In this document: positions 30,381 to 40,510 of the stretch, piece by piece | Layout: each line of letters starts with the position of its first letter | How positions within the stretch are numbered: the stretch's first letter is position 1 | Origin: Halobacillus hunanensis | Lineage (GTDB): Bacteria > Bacillota > Bacilli > Bacillales > Halobacillaceae | Reading direction: 5' to 3' | DNA: 64,000 nucleotides | Assembly: GCF_900166655.1 (NCBI RefSeq) | Contig: NZ_FVZB01000006.1 | Location: 1,240,001 to 1,304,000, forward strand | Notes under the pieces: model-generated | Told to the model about the DNA's origin: nothing | The model's input: the letters and a program-made list of their open reading frames with translations, nothing else | The model's database searches: none | Made by a program: the position numbers and the translations under genes

Positions 30381-31049
30381 ATGATCAAAATACTCGTCGT
30401 TGACGACGACCCCCATTTGCGTAAACTTGTACACGTACACTTAGAACAGAATGGATACAACGTTCTTGAAGCGGCTGATGGAGCAGATGCCTCCTTCAAG
30501 CTCGAGAACCATAAGATCGATTTAGCCATCGTTGATTTGATGATGCCGAATAAAGACGGCTTTCAACTGTCAAAAGAGATCAGAGAGGTTTATGATATTC
30601 CGATCATTATTTTGACAGCGAAGGACAGTCTTGATGATAAAGCGAAAAGCTATAAAGCAGGTACAGATGATTATATGGTAAAACCGTTTGAAGAGGATGA
30701 GCTGCTTTTTCGTGTACAAGCCATTCTTAGAAGATTTAACCGCGTCAGTTCAAAAGTGATTGAGCTAAACCGAACAAAACTCGACAAACGTTCCTATGAG
30801 GTAAAACAAGGTTCAAAGATTACCGTACTCCCTCTGAAAGAGTTTGAACTCCTTTATCAACTCGCAAGCTTTCCGAACCGAACCTTTACAAGAGAAGAGC
30901 TCATCGAAAAGGTTTGGGGACTTGAATTTGCAGGGGACGACCGCACCGTTGATGTCCACATCAAACGACTGCGTCAAAGATTCAAAGACTCTGATGACTT
31001 TTCGATCAAAACGGTTCGTGGAGTTGGCTACAAGTTGGAGGAATCGTAA
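30381..31049 (+). CDS. hssR: Heme response regulator HssR
   Basis: The 222-residue OmpR-type regulator has a receiver domain (VVDDD at 7-10, phosphoacceptor D52, Lys in MVKPFEED) and a winged-helix domain ending RTVDVHIKRLRQRF. Identity as HssR rests on the gene order with a HssS-like kinase and HrtBA transporter and on the GTTCAT direct repeat upstream of hrtB. Phosphorylated HssR activates hrtBA when heme is toxic. Confidence 0.85.
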   Translation: MIKILVVDDDPHLRKLVHVHLEQNGYNVLEAADGADASFKLENHKIDLAIVDLMMPNKDGFQLSKEIREVYDIPIIILTAKDSLDDKAKSYKAGTDDYMVKPFEEDELLFRVQAILRRFNRVSSKVIELNRTKLDKRSYEVKQGSKITVLPLKEFELLYQLASFPNRTFTREELIEKVWGLEFAGDDRTVDVHIKRLRQRFKDSDDFSIKTVRGVGYKLEES

Positions 31050-31050
31050 A

Positions 31051-32421
31051 ATGAAGACATTATACTTACGAATTGTCGTTGTTACGTTAGTTATTATGGT
31101 GGTAAGCAGTGTGATCGCCTTTATCGGGGCAAACATTTACTACCAGCAGATTCTCAAGCCTGCCAATGACGCTAAAAACACTGAAATTGCAAAAGACATT
31201 GTTCAGCTTTACAACGATACTAATTTGGGACCAGATACCTTTTTTAAACAAACCGCTGAACTCAGCTACCAATTTTATTTAACGGATGGAGAAGGGAGCG
31301 GCACCTTTTACGGAGCTCCTTTTCGTGATCAATCGCTATCTGCTCAAGCTGTTAACAAGGTTCTCAGCGGAGAAACGTACCACGGGATGGAGAATTATCC
31401 TGGCCAAACCTTCGTTACTGGATTTTTTTCTAACGAATTAACGAACAGCATTGGGGTGCCGGTCGAGATCAATGGTGAGAGGCATGCTTTATTTATGAGA
31501 CCGGACATTGAGCAGCAGTTCAATGAAATTCACATATTACTTGCCGTGCTGCTCGTATTTACGATTCTGTTGAGTATGATTCTTGTGTTGTTCAGTACCC
31601 GTTACATTGTTCGTCCTATGAAAAACTTAACGGATGCGACGGAGAAGATTGCAAACGGACAGTATTCAATTCAATTAAAGCAGAATCGTAAAGATGAGAT
31701 TGGCACTCTTGCGAAATCGTTTAACTCTATGAGCCGCAAGCTAAAACGTGTAGAAAATATGCGTCAGGAGTTTGTCTCAAATGTTTCGCATGAAATCCGT
31801 ACGCCCCTTTCATCCATGAAAGGCTATGCGAAATTACTGCGCTCGTCCTCTCTATCAGCGGAAGATCGAGATCATTACTTACAGATCATCGAGTCGGAAA
31901 GCACACGGCTGTCGAAATTGAGCAGACAGCTGCTCACACTGGCTGCGCTAGATAAAGATACGAGCATCGATCAGCATGAATCTTTCAAGGCAGCTCCATT
32001 ATTGCAGCAACTACTAAAGCAAACACGGTGGCTGTGGGAATCCAAAGGGATCGCCGTCAGTATTGAGGCTGACGATGTGTCTTACAACGGGAACGAAGAA
32101 TTGCTTTACCAGGCCTTCGAAAACCTTTTAACAAACAGCATCAAGTACACATCAGAAGCAGGCGAAATAACGATGACCTTAACCAAGTATAAAGAAGTAC
32201 TTCAATTTACCATTGAAGATAACGGCATAGGTATCTCGCCTGAAGATCAAGAAAAAATGTTTGATCGCTTTTATAAAGCTGATGCATCACGCAGCCAGGA
32301 AAAAGACAGCAGTGGACTCGGCCTGTCCATTGTGAAACAGATTATCACCCTACATGATGGTGACATTACAGTCAAAAGCCTCCTTCATAAAGGAACGTTT
32401 ATTACTGTGACCCTTCCTTAA
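31051..32421 (+). CDS. hssS: Heme sensor histidine kinase HssS
   Basis: The 456-residue kinase has two membrane helices (about 7-28 and 162-183) around a 130-residue extracellular sensor loop, a HAMP domain (RYIVRPMKNLTDATEKI), the H box FVSNVSHEIRTPLSSM with H247, and an ATPase domain (NSIKYT, DNGIGIS, GLGLSIVKQI). The ATG one base after the hssR stop follows GGAGGAA; longer frames run through hssR. It senses heme-induced membrane stress. Confidence 0.87.
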   Translation: MKTLYLRIVVVTLVIMVVSSVIAFIGANIYYQQILKPANDAKNTEIAKDIVQLYNDTNLGPDTFFKQTAELSYQFYLTDGEGSGTFYGAPFRDQSLSAQAVNKVLSGETYHGMENYPGQTFVTGFFSNELTNSIGVPVEINGERHALFMRPDIEQQFNEIHILLAVLLVFTILLSMILVLFSTRYIVRPMKNLTDATEKIANGQYSIQLKQNRKDEIGTLAKSFNSMSRKLKRVENMRQEFVSNVSHEIRTPLSSMKGYAKLLRSSSLSAEDRDHYLQIIESESTRLSKLSRQLLTLAALDKDTSIDQHESFKAAPLLQQLLKQTRWLWESKGIAVSIEADDVSYNGNEELLYQAFENLLTNSIKYTSEAGEITMTLTKYKEVLQFTIEDNGIGISPEDQEKMFDRFYKADASRSQEKDSSGLGLSIVKQIITLHDGDITVKSLLHKGTFITVTLP

Positions 32422-32427
32422 TGACTT

Positions 32428-32460
32428 GTTCATCTTCCGTTCATACTTCTCTTTTATGAT
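32428..32460 (+). promoter_or_regulatory. HssR-binding direct repeat and hrtBA promoter
   Basis: GTTCATCTT-CC-GTTCATACTT matches the HssR direct repeat GTTCATATT-NN-GTTCATATT known from staphylococci. A -10-like TATGAT lies at 32455-32460, so the repeat takes the place of the -35 box. An AT-rich inverted repeat (32445-32472) overlaps the -10 and transcript start. Confidence 0.8.
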
Positions 32461-32495
32461 AAAAGAGAAGTTATGAAAAGGAAGGTGACTTTTTT

Positions 32496-33527
32496 ATGTT
32501 TCTAGCATGGAAAGAAATGCGCTATGCGAAACTCAGATATGTATTAATTATCGGCATTATTACGCTTATTACAGCCCTTGTTCTCTCGATCTCAGGACTT
32601 GCCAATGGCCTGGCTGTCGATAATGCCTCAGCCATAAAAAATATGCCAACTGAGACTTATGTGGTTGAGGCTGATGACAAACACCAGCTGGAACGATCAC
32701 AACTGACCGAAGCGGATGTTGAAGCCATTCAAGGTGGTTCCCCGCTCGGCATGCAGATGGTCGAAATTACGCACAATGGTGAACCTTTGAACATCAGCTT
32801 ATTTGCCTTCGATCAATCGAGTAAATTCATGCCCGCATCCAACGATGTTGCTCATTTAGAACCCTACGAAGTGCTGGCAGACCCCAGCCTCAAGCAACAG
32901 GGACTAACGATAGGTGATTCATTCCGTTACAACGACACAACCTGGACAGTGAAAGGCTTTACGGACGAACGATACAGCTACGGACATACACCCGCACTGA
33001 TCACGGGATTAAACACCTGGCATTCACTAACCGACACGTATCAGGCAGTCTTGTTTTCAGAAAAGGATACAGCCATCGATCCTCCCTCATCACTCGACGT
33101 TGTCCAAAAAGGAGATATCCTATCTAATGTCCCTGGCTATTCAGCTGAACAAGGATCATTGACGATGATGGTAACATTTTTACTCATCATTGCAGCTATC
33201 GTCCTTGCCACCTTTTTCTATGTGATGACCTTGCAGAAGCTTCATCAATACGGTGTGCTGAAAGCGATCGGAACTAAAGTACGAATCCTGCTTGGTGCAC
33301 TTTTTGCTCAAATATCTTTATTGTCAGTGCTTGGAATTGCTGCAGGTGTCGCTCTTACCTATGGGTTAACCGTAGTTATCCCAGGCGGCGTACCGTTTGA
33401 GTTGTCGGTTGGAATGATTTTGTTCAATAGTGGACTCATTTTAATAATGGCTTGGATTGGATCTCTTTTATCCTTTAGAAGCATCGTTTCCGTTGATCCG
33501 CTAGAAGCTATCGGGAGTGTGAAATAA
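32496..33527 (+). CDS. hrtB: Heme efflux permease HrtB
   Basis: The 343-residue FtsX-family permease has an N-terminal helix (MFLAWKEMRYAKLRYVLIIGIITLITALVL), a large extracellular domain and three C-terminal helices, the MacB-like layout. With HrtA it removes excess heme from the membrane. GGAAGGTGA precedes the ATG. hrtA starts 1 bp after its stop, so the order is hrtBA. Confidence 0.88.
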   Translation: MFLAWKEMRYAKLRYVLIIGIITLITALVLSISGLANGLAVDNASAIKNMPTETYVVEADDKHQLERSQLTEADVEAIQGGSPLGMQMVEITHNGEPLNISLFAFDQSSKFMPASNDVAHLEPYEVLADPSLKQQGLTIGDSFRYNDTTWTVKGFTDERYSYGHTPALITGLNTWHSLTDTYQAVLFSEKDTAIDPPSSLDVVQKGDILSNVPGYSAEQGSLTMMVTFLLIIAAIVLATFFYVMTLQKLHQYGVLKAIGTKVRILLGALFAQISLLSVLGIAAGVALTYGLTVVIPGGVPFELSVGMILFNSGLILIMAWIGSLLSFRSIVSVDPLEAIGSVK

Positions 33528-33528
33528 T

Positions 33529-34179
33529 ATGAAGAACATCTTAGAACTGGAGAATATAAATAAGAAATATGAACAGGGAAGCGAAACCATTACAGTATTG
33601 GATGATGTGTCTATGAGTGTGAAGCCAGGTGAATTCGGGGCCATTTTAGGACCGTCGGGATCTGGTAAAAGTACACTGTTGTCGATCATAGGAGCGTTAA
33701 CAAACCCCACAGCCGGCGAAGTGAGATTAAACGGGCGAAATGTCCATTACCTTTCAAAAAAGGAACAAACCAATTTGCGCCTTGAGGAAATTGGCTTTAT
33801 TTTTCAAGGTGCGAACTTAGTTCCTTTCCTTACCGTGGAAGAGCAACTGCAGCTCATTGGAAAACTCATTCATCAGAAAAATCAAATCACAAAATATGCG
33901 GAAGACTTGCTGGCACACCTTGGATTAACCGACCGCAGCAGTCATTACCCTGAGCAGCTATCAGGAGGAGAACAACAGAGAGTCGCTATCGCTCGTGCTT
34001 TGATGAACCAGCCTAACCTTATTCTGGCAGATGAACCGACCGCAAGCCTCGACCGTGATCGAGGGAAATCAGTCGTCAACTTGCTTGCTAATGAAACAAG
34101 GAAACGTAACATCGCTGCCATTATGGTGACCCATGATGAAGCCATGATTGAGAATTGTGATTGGGTTTACCAGATGTAA
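33529..34179 (+). CDS. hrtA: Heme efflux ATPase HrtA
   Basis: The 216-residue LolD/MacB-type ATPase has Walker [10 protein letters not shown], signature LSGGEQQR, Walker [13 protein letters not shown] and the H-loop MVTHDE. It powers HrtB. Length and order fit the HrtAB family. Confidence 0.88.
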   Translation: MKNILELENINKKYEQGSETITVLDDVSMSVKPGEFGAILGPSGSGKSTLLSIIGALTNPTAGEVRLNGRNVHYLSKKEQTNLRLEEIGFIFQGANLVPFLTVEEQLQLIGKLIHQKNQITKYAEDLLAHLGLTDRSSHYPEQLSGGEQQRVAIARALMNQPNLILADEPTASLDRDRGKSVVNLLANETRKRNIAAIMVTHDEAMIENCDWVYQM

Positions 34180-34208
34180 ATTTCTTGATGATGAATCAAA
34201 AATTCAAA

Positions 34209-34520
34209 AGAAGAGGCTGGGACATAATTGAATATCTAAAGTAAAAAGACGAACGAAGTGCTGTTTAAGCGGAGAAAATATACGGAGAATCCCGCGGGAG
34301 GAAAGACCTAGGTGAGACCTCGCAGTGCGTCAGCACAAGAAGGCAGTAAAAGGAAGTTCGACTAAGTTCGGCACGTCCTGTGCCAACGTCGAACGACCCC
34401 ACGTCGTTTGGGGCCGCGGAAAGCGAAGTATATTTTCGCAGCGGTTATATGCACCAATTACAGTTTTACTTACGTTCGGATTTTCAATTGATAAAAATAC
34501 TTTTGTCCCAACCTCTTTTT
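34209..34520. repeat. Dispersed repeat, long complete copy
   Basis: It begins AAGAGGCTGGGACATAA and ends TTTTGTCCCAACCTCTTTTT, the same termini as the 7.8 kb copy, but carries about 150 bp more GC-rich interior (CGCGGGAGGAAAGACCTAGG, GGAAGTTCGACTAAG, CCCCACGTCGTTTGGGG). No open reading frame looks real. The remainder of the gap to 34767 is AT-rich with no feature I can name. Confidence 0.88.
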
Positions 34521-34767
34521 CTTAACTTGTCCTTAACCACAAAAATGATCCATAAGTAACATCATCTTCGTTCCCGCTTCTATTATGTAAAGTTTTCCAA
34601 ATCTATTGTCTTACCTATTCGACATATCCTTATGAACCTCTACAACCAAATTTAGGAAAAATTACACACGTCCAGGCTGAACCCTCTCTTTTCATGGATT
34701 TGCCAAATTTTGAAAAAATGGAATAATGACAGTAATAGATGTTCCATTACATAAAGGAGGAGTTACG

Positions 34768-36141
34768 GTGTCACGAAAAATACTTACGTTTGTATTAGCT
34801 GCCGGGCTGGTAGCAAGTTCAGTACCTTTAACGGCAACTGCTGATAACCACACACCCAACGAGAATGCTGATCACGCTTTTGACAACAAGGTGATTAAAA
34901 AAATTGATGCGGACCGAATGTACAACCATATTGCCTTACTTTCGGAAAACCCACGCGAAGCAGGCACACAGGGCGAATATAAAGCTGTTCAATACATTAA
35001 GAATGAATTCGAGAGTTATGGATACGATACGGAATTACAGCCTTTTACATTCCAAGAATGGGATGGAGGCACCTCCACTCTCTCATTTAACGATCAGGCG
35101 TTTTCAGGTGATCCTCATACGTTCAATGGTTCTGTAAATGCCAGTGTACAAGCCCCTCTTGAGTATGTAGGTTTAGGGTCTTCTGAAGAAGTGGGAAGCG
35201 ATGTCGAGGGGAAAATAGCGTTAATCGAAAGAGGATCTTATACTTTTTATGACAAAGTACAAAATGTAATGGATAAAGGTGCTGTCGGTGTCATCATGTT
35301 TAATGGCGAGAACCAATCAGGGAACCACTTCGGCTATACTTATGATGAACAAGACATCCCAGCTGTCGCGATTACCCGGGAAGCAGGTCTCAAACTTGTC
35401 GAAAGGTTGAAAACGGAACAGGTAACCACAACCTTAACTGTGAAAAATGCAGGAACGATCGATAAAACGTCATACAATGTGATTGCAACGAAAGAACCTC
35501 ATAAGAAAAAAGATAACGGCCAGATTGTGATGATCGGGTCACACCATGACTCTGTAGCAGGCGGGCCGGGAGCCAATGATGATGCATCAGGTGTATCCGC
35601 CGTTTTAGAACTTGCCAAAATTATGGCTAAAACGCCAACAGACACAGAACTTCGTTTTATGACATTCGGAGCGGAGGAAAAGGGCCTTGTCGGTTCTTAT
35701 CACTATGCGAATTCCCTTAGTCAAGAAGAAGTCGATCGCACGGTAGCCCAGTTCCAAATGGATATGGTGGGAAGCCGTGATGCAGGCGACTTAATCATGT
35801 TTACACCTGATGGACAGAAGAACCTTGTTACAGACTTAGGCGCTGCAGCCGGAGCCAGAGTTGCAGAAGTCGTGGAATACGGCCAGCTCGGACGAAGCGA
35901 CCATGTTCCATTCTTCCAGCGTGGGATTCCAGCAGCTCTATTCATTCATGCACCACTTGAACCATGGTATCATTCTCCACAAGATACTTTAGATAAAATT
36001 AGTAAAGAAAAACTTAAAGAAACAACGGAAATTGTCGGCGCCGCTGTTTATCAAATTGCTCGGCCAAATACACCCGCACTGGAAAATGCCGAGGTAGCAC
36101 CCGGACCCGTTCATTATGAATTCGATGACCGGCCTCTATAA
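34768..36141 (+). CDS. Secreted M28 family aminopeptidase with PA domain
   Basis: The 457-residue zinc peptidase resembles B. subtilis YwaD. The GTG start follows AAAGGAGGAG. Residues 1-25 are a signal peptide (ILTFVLAAGLVASSVPLTATA). A protease-associated domain lies at about 120-215, inserted before the catalytic residues IGSHHDSVAGGPGANDDASGVSA, FGAEEKGLVGS and the final His in PFFQRGIP/APLEPWYHSPQDT. It would release N-terminal amino acids from extracellular peptides. Confidence 0.88.
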   Translation: MSRKILTFVLAAGLVASSVPLTATADNHTPNENADHAFDNKVIKKIDADRMYNHIALLSENPREAGTQGEYKAVQYIKNEFESYGYDTELQPFTFQEWDGGTSTLSFNDQAFSGDPHTFNGSVNASVQAPLEYVGLGSSEEVGSDVEGKIALIERGSYTFYDKVQNVMDKGAVGVIMFNGENQSGNHFGYTYDEQDIPAVAITREAGLKLVERLKTEQVTTTLTVKNAGTIDKTSYNVIATKEPHKKKDNGQIVMIGSHHDSVAGGPGANDDASGVSAVLELAKIMAKTPTDTELRFMTFGAEEKGLVGSYHYANSLSQEEVDRTVAQFQMDMVGSRDAGDLIMFTPDGQKNLVTDLGAAAGARVAEVVEYGQLGRSDHVPFFQRGIPAALFIHAPLEPWYHSPQDTLDKISKEKLKETTEIVGAAVYQIARPNTPALENAEVAPGPVHYEFDDRPL

Positions 36142-36150
36142 CAATTAACG

Positions 36151-36182
36151 AGCCAATCTTCCTGCTTGGGAGATTGGCTTTT
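36151..36182 (+). terminator. Terminator of the aminopeptidase gene
   Basis: AGCCAATCT and AGATTGGCT form a 9-bp stem followed by TTTT. Confidence 0.85.
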
Positions 36183-36203
36183 CACATGACAAAAGGGTGG
36201 ATA

Positions 36204-36665
36204 TTATTCACTACCCACCCACTTCCTTACTATGATTTTTATTAGAAATCCGATTGTCACTCCAGGAACCACAGAAAGGATAGGCAGCCAGATCGGTCCC
36301 CACAACACTCCTAGAACTCTTGTCCCTGAAAACATTAATCCGACCGTAACAAAGTATGCTGCAAATACAAAGGGGAAAAAGGAGAAGGACGTTCTGCCGC
36401 CTCCCGCATCCTTATAGGCATCCCACATTGCAAAAAAGTATAAACAAGGATAGAACATCAGCCACCCGTAATTGGCTTGCTCTATCGCCTGTTGAATTTG
36501 GCCGCGGAAACTTAACAGAATCACTTGGTTAAAATTAGCTTGCACATTAATGATAAACTCAAGGGCTATGAAGAGAATCCCCTTTACATATTTTCCATTT
36601 AGCAGTTGACCAAACCCAGGCAAGGCAATACTCCAGAATAGTTTTTCAATAGAATTTTTCCCCAT
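36204..36665 (-). CDS. Small multi-pass membrane protein of unknown function
   Basis: A 153-residue protein with about four hydrophobic segments. The start MGKNSIEKLFWSIALPGFGQLLNGKYVKGILFIALEF shows the PGxGQ...G-Y-x-KG pattern seen in TM2-like membrane proteins, but I do not recognise the family with certainty. The end VPGVTIGFLIKIIVRKWVGSE is basic and cytoplasmic. It is monocistronic. Confidence 0.65.
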   Translation of the reverse strand: MGKNSIEKLFWSIALPGFGQLLNGKYVKGILFIALEFIINVQANFNQVILLSFRGQIQQAIEQANYGWLMFYPCLYFFAMWDAYKDAGGGRTSFSFFPFVFAAYFVTVGLMFSGTRVLGVLWGPIWLPILSVVPGVTIGFLIKIIVRKWVGSE

Positions 36666-36891
36666 TCATAAGCATCCTCCCTCGTCATTCATTCCCCTTC
36701 TTATAATCCCCCTCCATTACATATCTTATAACTTAGCCAATAAAGACAAGTCGTTACACAACTGTGAGTCTCAAGAGTATGTTCAGATTAAAACTCCCGT
36801 CGCTATCCCCAAACCATACTGACGATACAATTCAAGATATTTATAGTCTGCTGCAACCTAGAAAGATTTATTCTCAGGTTTAACCCATATT

Positions 36892-36913
36892 AAAAAGGCC
36901 CTTGTATAAGGAC
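36892..36913 (-). terminator. Terminator of the TDT-like membrane gene
   Basis: On the minus strand GGTCCTT and AAGGGCC form a short stem followed by five T residues. Confidence 0.65.
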
Positions 36914-36935
36914 CCTAAGTCAAATAATTGGAAGT

Positions 36936-37973
36936 TTAAATCGCCTTTTCTTTTATTTTTTCATTAAAAATATCCCACTTTGAATCAGCCCAGAGGACCA
37001 TTTCTATGATGAGAGCAATTAAGACAATCCATGCCCAAATGGCTAAAAATGACTCGTGGAAATTATACATAGCATTCATATAATGGGGATTATGATGCAT
37101 CGTCATAGAAAAGGCGTAGAACATACCAAATGTAAAGTTTCTGGACCATTGACTAATATTGTACGTAAACAAACCTTTTCTCCAGCCTAATTGGCGAATT
37201 CGCTTTACCGCCCGTATTAATTCCACCGATTCCACTACAATAAGAAGGAGAAACACAACTAACCAAAAGATCATCAAAAACACGGAAGTCCCGATATTAG
37301 CAGAGACAAGAGCCAGGCCTGTAATGGATAGTGCCCCATGAATGATACAATTCGTATTCGTCCAATGATCAGCTAACGTCCATTCCACTTCATTTCCATA
37401 ACGAACAACAATTAACACTACACCGCACATATAAAAAATAAACCCAAGCCCAATCACTACACTAATTAAGGACTGCGGCATAAAAGGATACAAGTTAATC
37501 CAGGCAATGACAACCGACTGGGTAGCCACTGTTGATAATAGCACAACACCATGAATAGCATGCTTCGTAGGACGAGCCATTAATTCTTTAAAATTTAAGG
37601 CGCAGCTTAGGAGAAAAACGACCCATAGTAGAGTGTTCACAGCTGCGATCGTTTGCACGACAAGGATCGTTGCGGGGTAATACTTCTCAATCACATTACA
37701 TAGGACTGATACCCCTGCGATCCACGTTCCCATCGTAAAAGAGTTTATCGGGTTCCTCAAAAAAGGAATCAAGAAACGCCGATCAAAAAACTGCCTCGTC
37801 AAACCCTGATAAATGGTAATCCCTACTACTCCAAGTCCTGCTGCAAGTATCCCTCCAAGCACTTGATGTAAAAAAGGAAAAGCATTGATGGGGGCAAACA
37901 AGAAGATCCCGACCGCCATGACAATTGCCCCAGATGCCGGATTTATTGTTTTAAAATTATTTCTGCGAACCAT
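36936..37973 (-). CDS. Ten-helix membrane protein, possibly TDT/TehA-like
   Basis: The 345-residue protein has about ten hydrophobic segments and few charges. The repeated hairpin layout and the start NPASGAIVMAVGIFLFAP resemble TehA/SLAC1-type tellurite-resistance/dicarboxylate transporters, but the similarity is general. An HH-rich loop (FSMTMHHNPHYMNAMYNFHES) near residue 310 is unusual for that family and could bind metal or heme. The function is open. Confidence 0.5.
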   Translation of the reverse strand: MVRRNNFKTINPASGAIVMAVGIFLFAPINAFPFLHQVLGGILAAGLGVVGITIYQGLTRQFFDRRFLIPFLRNPINSFTMGTWIAGVSVLCNVIEKYYPATILVVQTIAAVNTLLWVVFLLSCALNFKELMARPTKHAIHGVVLLSTVATQSVVIAWINLYPFMPQSLISVVIGLGFIFYMCGVVLIVVRYGNEVEWTLADHWTNTNCIIHGALSITGLALVSANIGTSVFLMIFWLVVFLLLIVVESVELIRAVKRIRQLGWRKGLFTYNISQWSRNFTFGMFYAFSMTMHHNPHYMNAMYNFHESFLAIWAWIVLIALIIEMVLWADSKWDIFNEKIKEKAI

Positions 37974-38375
37974 GACCGTTACACCCGCTTCTGTCTTTAA
38001 TCCATTTCTATATTATACGCCTTTTTTCACAAGGAAAAAAGCTGTATTCTTTCCCAGGTTATAACGCGAGCTATCTCTTGTGTTTATCAGCGCTCACTCT
38101 TCGAAAAGGCCAAATTGGCCTTTTCACCATCGTTCGCCCTACCTTCCACAATAGGATGCCTGACTTAGAGATGTTCTAAAGAATATTTCCCCATAATCCT
38201 AAAAGGTTCAAGAGTTCATTTTTGCAAATTTGACTAATACAAATTTTGAACAATGAAATCACTTACATATTTGGGTTAAAGGCATTACAATAACAGCATA
38301 CGATGATCATCTATTTACCTAAAGTATAATTTTGCAAATTTAAAATAGGAAATTACCGGTAAAGGGGAGAATTCC
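37974..38375. other. Divergent intergenic region with a palindrome and spaced direct repeats
   Basis: A perfect palindrome AAAAGGCCAA-A-TTGGCCTTTT lies at 38104-38124. The 12-mer TTTTGCAAATTT occurs at 38220-38231 and again at 38330-38341, exactly 110 bp apart; the second copy abuts a TATAAT -10 box (38325-38330). The repeats are candidate operators for the downstream PTS regulator. Confidence 0.55.
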
Positions 38376-40487
38376 ATGGTCCTGGATAAAAGGCGTGCAC
38401 ACTTGTTATCCATCATTCGACAATCCACGACTCCCATTCCAACTAAAAATTTGGTTGATAAACTGAAAGTGTCTCAAAGAACCATTTATTATGATCTTGA
38501 TCATATAAATAGCTGGCTTGATGACCAGGGGTTGGATCCAATTGAAAATAAGCATGGCAAGGGAGTTTTTCTACCTGAAACTTCTAAAAACAAAATTATC
38601 ATTTCTAACGAAGAAAGTTTTGATGTTTGGCAATACCAACTATCCAAGCCTGAACGCGAACTCATCATTAAAGCTAAAATCTTATTAGAAGAAGACAATG
38701 CTTCCATGAAAACATTCATGGAAATTACAGGGATGAGCCGGGGAACTATAGCTAAGGCTCTTCGGATTATCAAACAAGAGTTTGAGCAGCACGGATTAAT
38801 TCTGCATTATAAAAAAGCGGAGGGCTACCATCTGACTGGAGCAGAGGAAGTAAAGAGAAAAATACTTTCAGATCTCTTGTCGACCATATTCTCAAATGAG
38901 GAGTGGCATAATGCCCGTCATGAGATTTATAAGATGGTTCAGCCCGATTCTAACGACTCTTCTCAAAAAACAGATCGAAGAGACAATGTAAAGAGCCTGC
39001 TGTATGAGGCAGAAAAAGAAATGGGTTTAACACTCACAGATGAGATGGTTGAAATGCTGTCTCTGCAAATTTTGATTATCACTCGACGAATTCAGTCAGA
39101 GAGTTTTATCCATGTAGACCCAGAGGAAAAAGGAATCCTGAAGCAAACAGAAGCCTACCAAGCTTCTTTGCTTATCACTCAAAAACTTGAATATTTATGG
39201 AATTTATTATTCCCAGACGATGAAGTTTGTTTCATTACGATGAACATTCTGGGGTCGAAGGTACAACATGACGACTTTAGTAGATATACCAAACAAGAAA
39301 TGACGGGACTAAGACACGTTGTTCAACGTATGATCTCGGATTTTCAAACCTATTCCTGTGTGATCTTTGACGATAGGAAAGGACTCGAAGAGAATCTGAT
39401 CTCCCATATTAAACCAACTTACTATCGTTTGAAATACGGCGTACAGATTGCAAATGAGCTCGCAGATAGTATTCAGGAGAACTACCAGGATATTTACCAC
39501 TTAACGAAGCGTGTCATGATGCACTTAGAATATTATGTCGGTGAACCAATTCCAGACGAAGAAGTCGCCTATATCACCCTACACTTTGGCGGCTGGCTTA
39601 CAAAAGAAAAGAAGAAAGTAGAAACGAAATTCAAAGCCATTATAGTCTGTGAAAATGGGATAGGTACTTCTAACATGCTGAAATCTCAATTAGAAAATTT
39701 AATTGCAGGACTGGATGTAACAGCCACGCTTTCTATGAGGGAGTATCAGTCAGGCCACTATCAGTCGGATATTATATTTTCTACAAACTTTATTAAACCG
39801 AAGGACACCCCTGTTATACATGTTCCAGCTATTTTGACGAATCTGGAAAAGGAGCATGTCATGCAGAGGATGAATGAGCTTTTCTATTCTAAAGGTCTCC
39901 CTAAAAATTCAACTGATCATTTAATGGATGTTATAGAACTTCATGCAACTGTACATGAAAAAGATGGACTTAGGAGAGCTTTACACCAGTTATTGGATAA
40001 CAAAACCCCCGGGACAAAGGAGTTACGAAAACCAATGCTCAACGAATTATTAACAGATCAGACCATTCAATTTAAAGACTCTGTGGCGAATTGGGAAGAA
40101 GCAATTACCTTTGCTGCTCAACCATTGATTGATCAGCATTCCATACACTCCCATTATGTTGATGCAATGATTGAAAATGTAAAGGAGTTAGGACCTTATA
40201 TCGTAATTGCTCCAAGAATTGCAATTCCACATGCCCGCCCAGAAACAGGTGTGGAACGTTTAGGGATGAGCTTACTTCGGCTGAAAGAACCCGTCTATTT
40301 TTCCGAAAAAGAAAAACATTTCGCACAGTTGATTATTGTACTGGCAGCAATCGATAACCAAACTCATCTGAAAGCACTAGCACAGCTCACAGAAGTTTTA
40401 TCAAATGAAGAAAATGTTGATCATTTAATTGCAGCGAATGACAGCGATAGTGTAATTCAGTTAATCAATCAATATGTTCAAGCGTAA
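38376..40487 (+). CDS. BglG/MtlR-type transcriptional activator with PRD, EIIB and EIIA domains
   Basis: The 703-residue regulator has an N-terminal helix-turn-helix (VDKLKVSQRTIYYDLDHIN), a second HTH-like part, two PRD domains (about 190-410), an EIIB-like domain with the Cys in AIIVCENGIGTSNM, and a C-terminal EIIA domain with the phospho-His in IAIPHARPETG. Activity would be set by phosphorylation from the PTS. It sits 23 bp before the EIIB gene and very likely activates that operon. Confidence 0.88.
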   Translation: MVLDKRRAHLLSIIRQSTTPIPTKNLVDKLKVSQRTIYYDLDHINSWLDDQGLDPIENKHGKGVFLPETSKNKIIISNEESFDVWQYQLSKPERELIIKAKILLEEDNASMKTFMEITGMSRGTIAKALRIIKQEFEQHGLILHYKKAEGYHLTGAEEVKRKILSDLLSTIFSNEEWHNARHEIYKMVQPDSNDSSQKTDRRDNVKSLLYEAEKEMGLTLTDEMVEMLSLQILIITRRIQSESFIHVDPEEKGILKQTEAYQASLLITQKLEYLWNLLFPDDEVCFITMNILGSKVQHDDFSRYTKQEMTGLRHVVQRMISDFQTYSCVIFDDRKGLEENLISHIKPTYYRLKYGVQIANELADSIQENYQDIYHLTKRVMMHLEYYVGEPIPDEEVAYITLHFGGWLTKEKKKVETKFKAIIVCENGIGTSNMLKSQLENLIAGLDVTATLSMREYQSGHYQSDIIFSTNFIKPKDTPVIHVPAILTNLEKEHVMQRMNELFYSKGLPKNSTDHLMDVIELHATVHEKDGLRRALHQLLDNKTPGTKELRKPMLNELLTDQTIQFKDSVANWEEAITFAAQPLIDQHSIHSHYVDAMIENVKELGPYIVIAPRIAIPHARPETGVERLGMSLLRLKEPVYFSEKEKHFAQLIIVLAAIDNQTHLKALAQLTEVLSNEENVDHLIAANDSDSVIQLINQYVQA

Positions 40488-40510
40488 AAAATAAAAGGAG
40501 GAATTTGAAA

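Noticed and set aside
38104-38124. Palindrome AAAAGGCCAA-A-TTGGCCTTTT as a terminator
   Set aside because: It lies between divergent genes with no gene end near it, so I list it only as part of the intergenic region.
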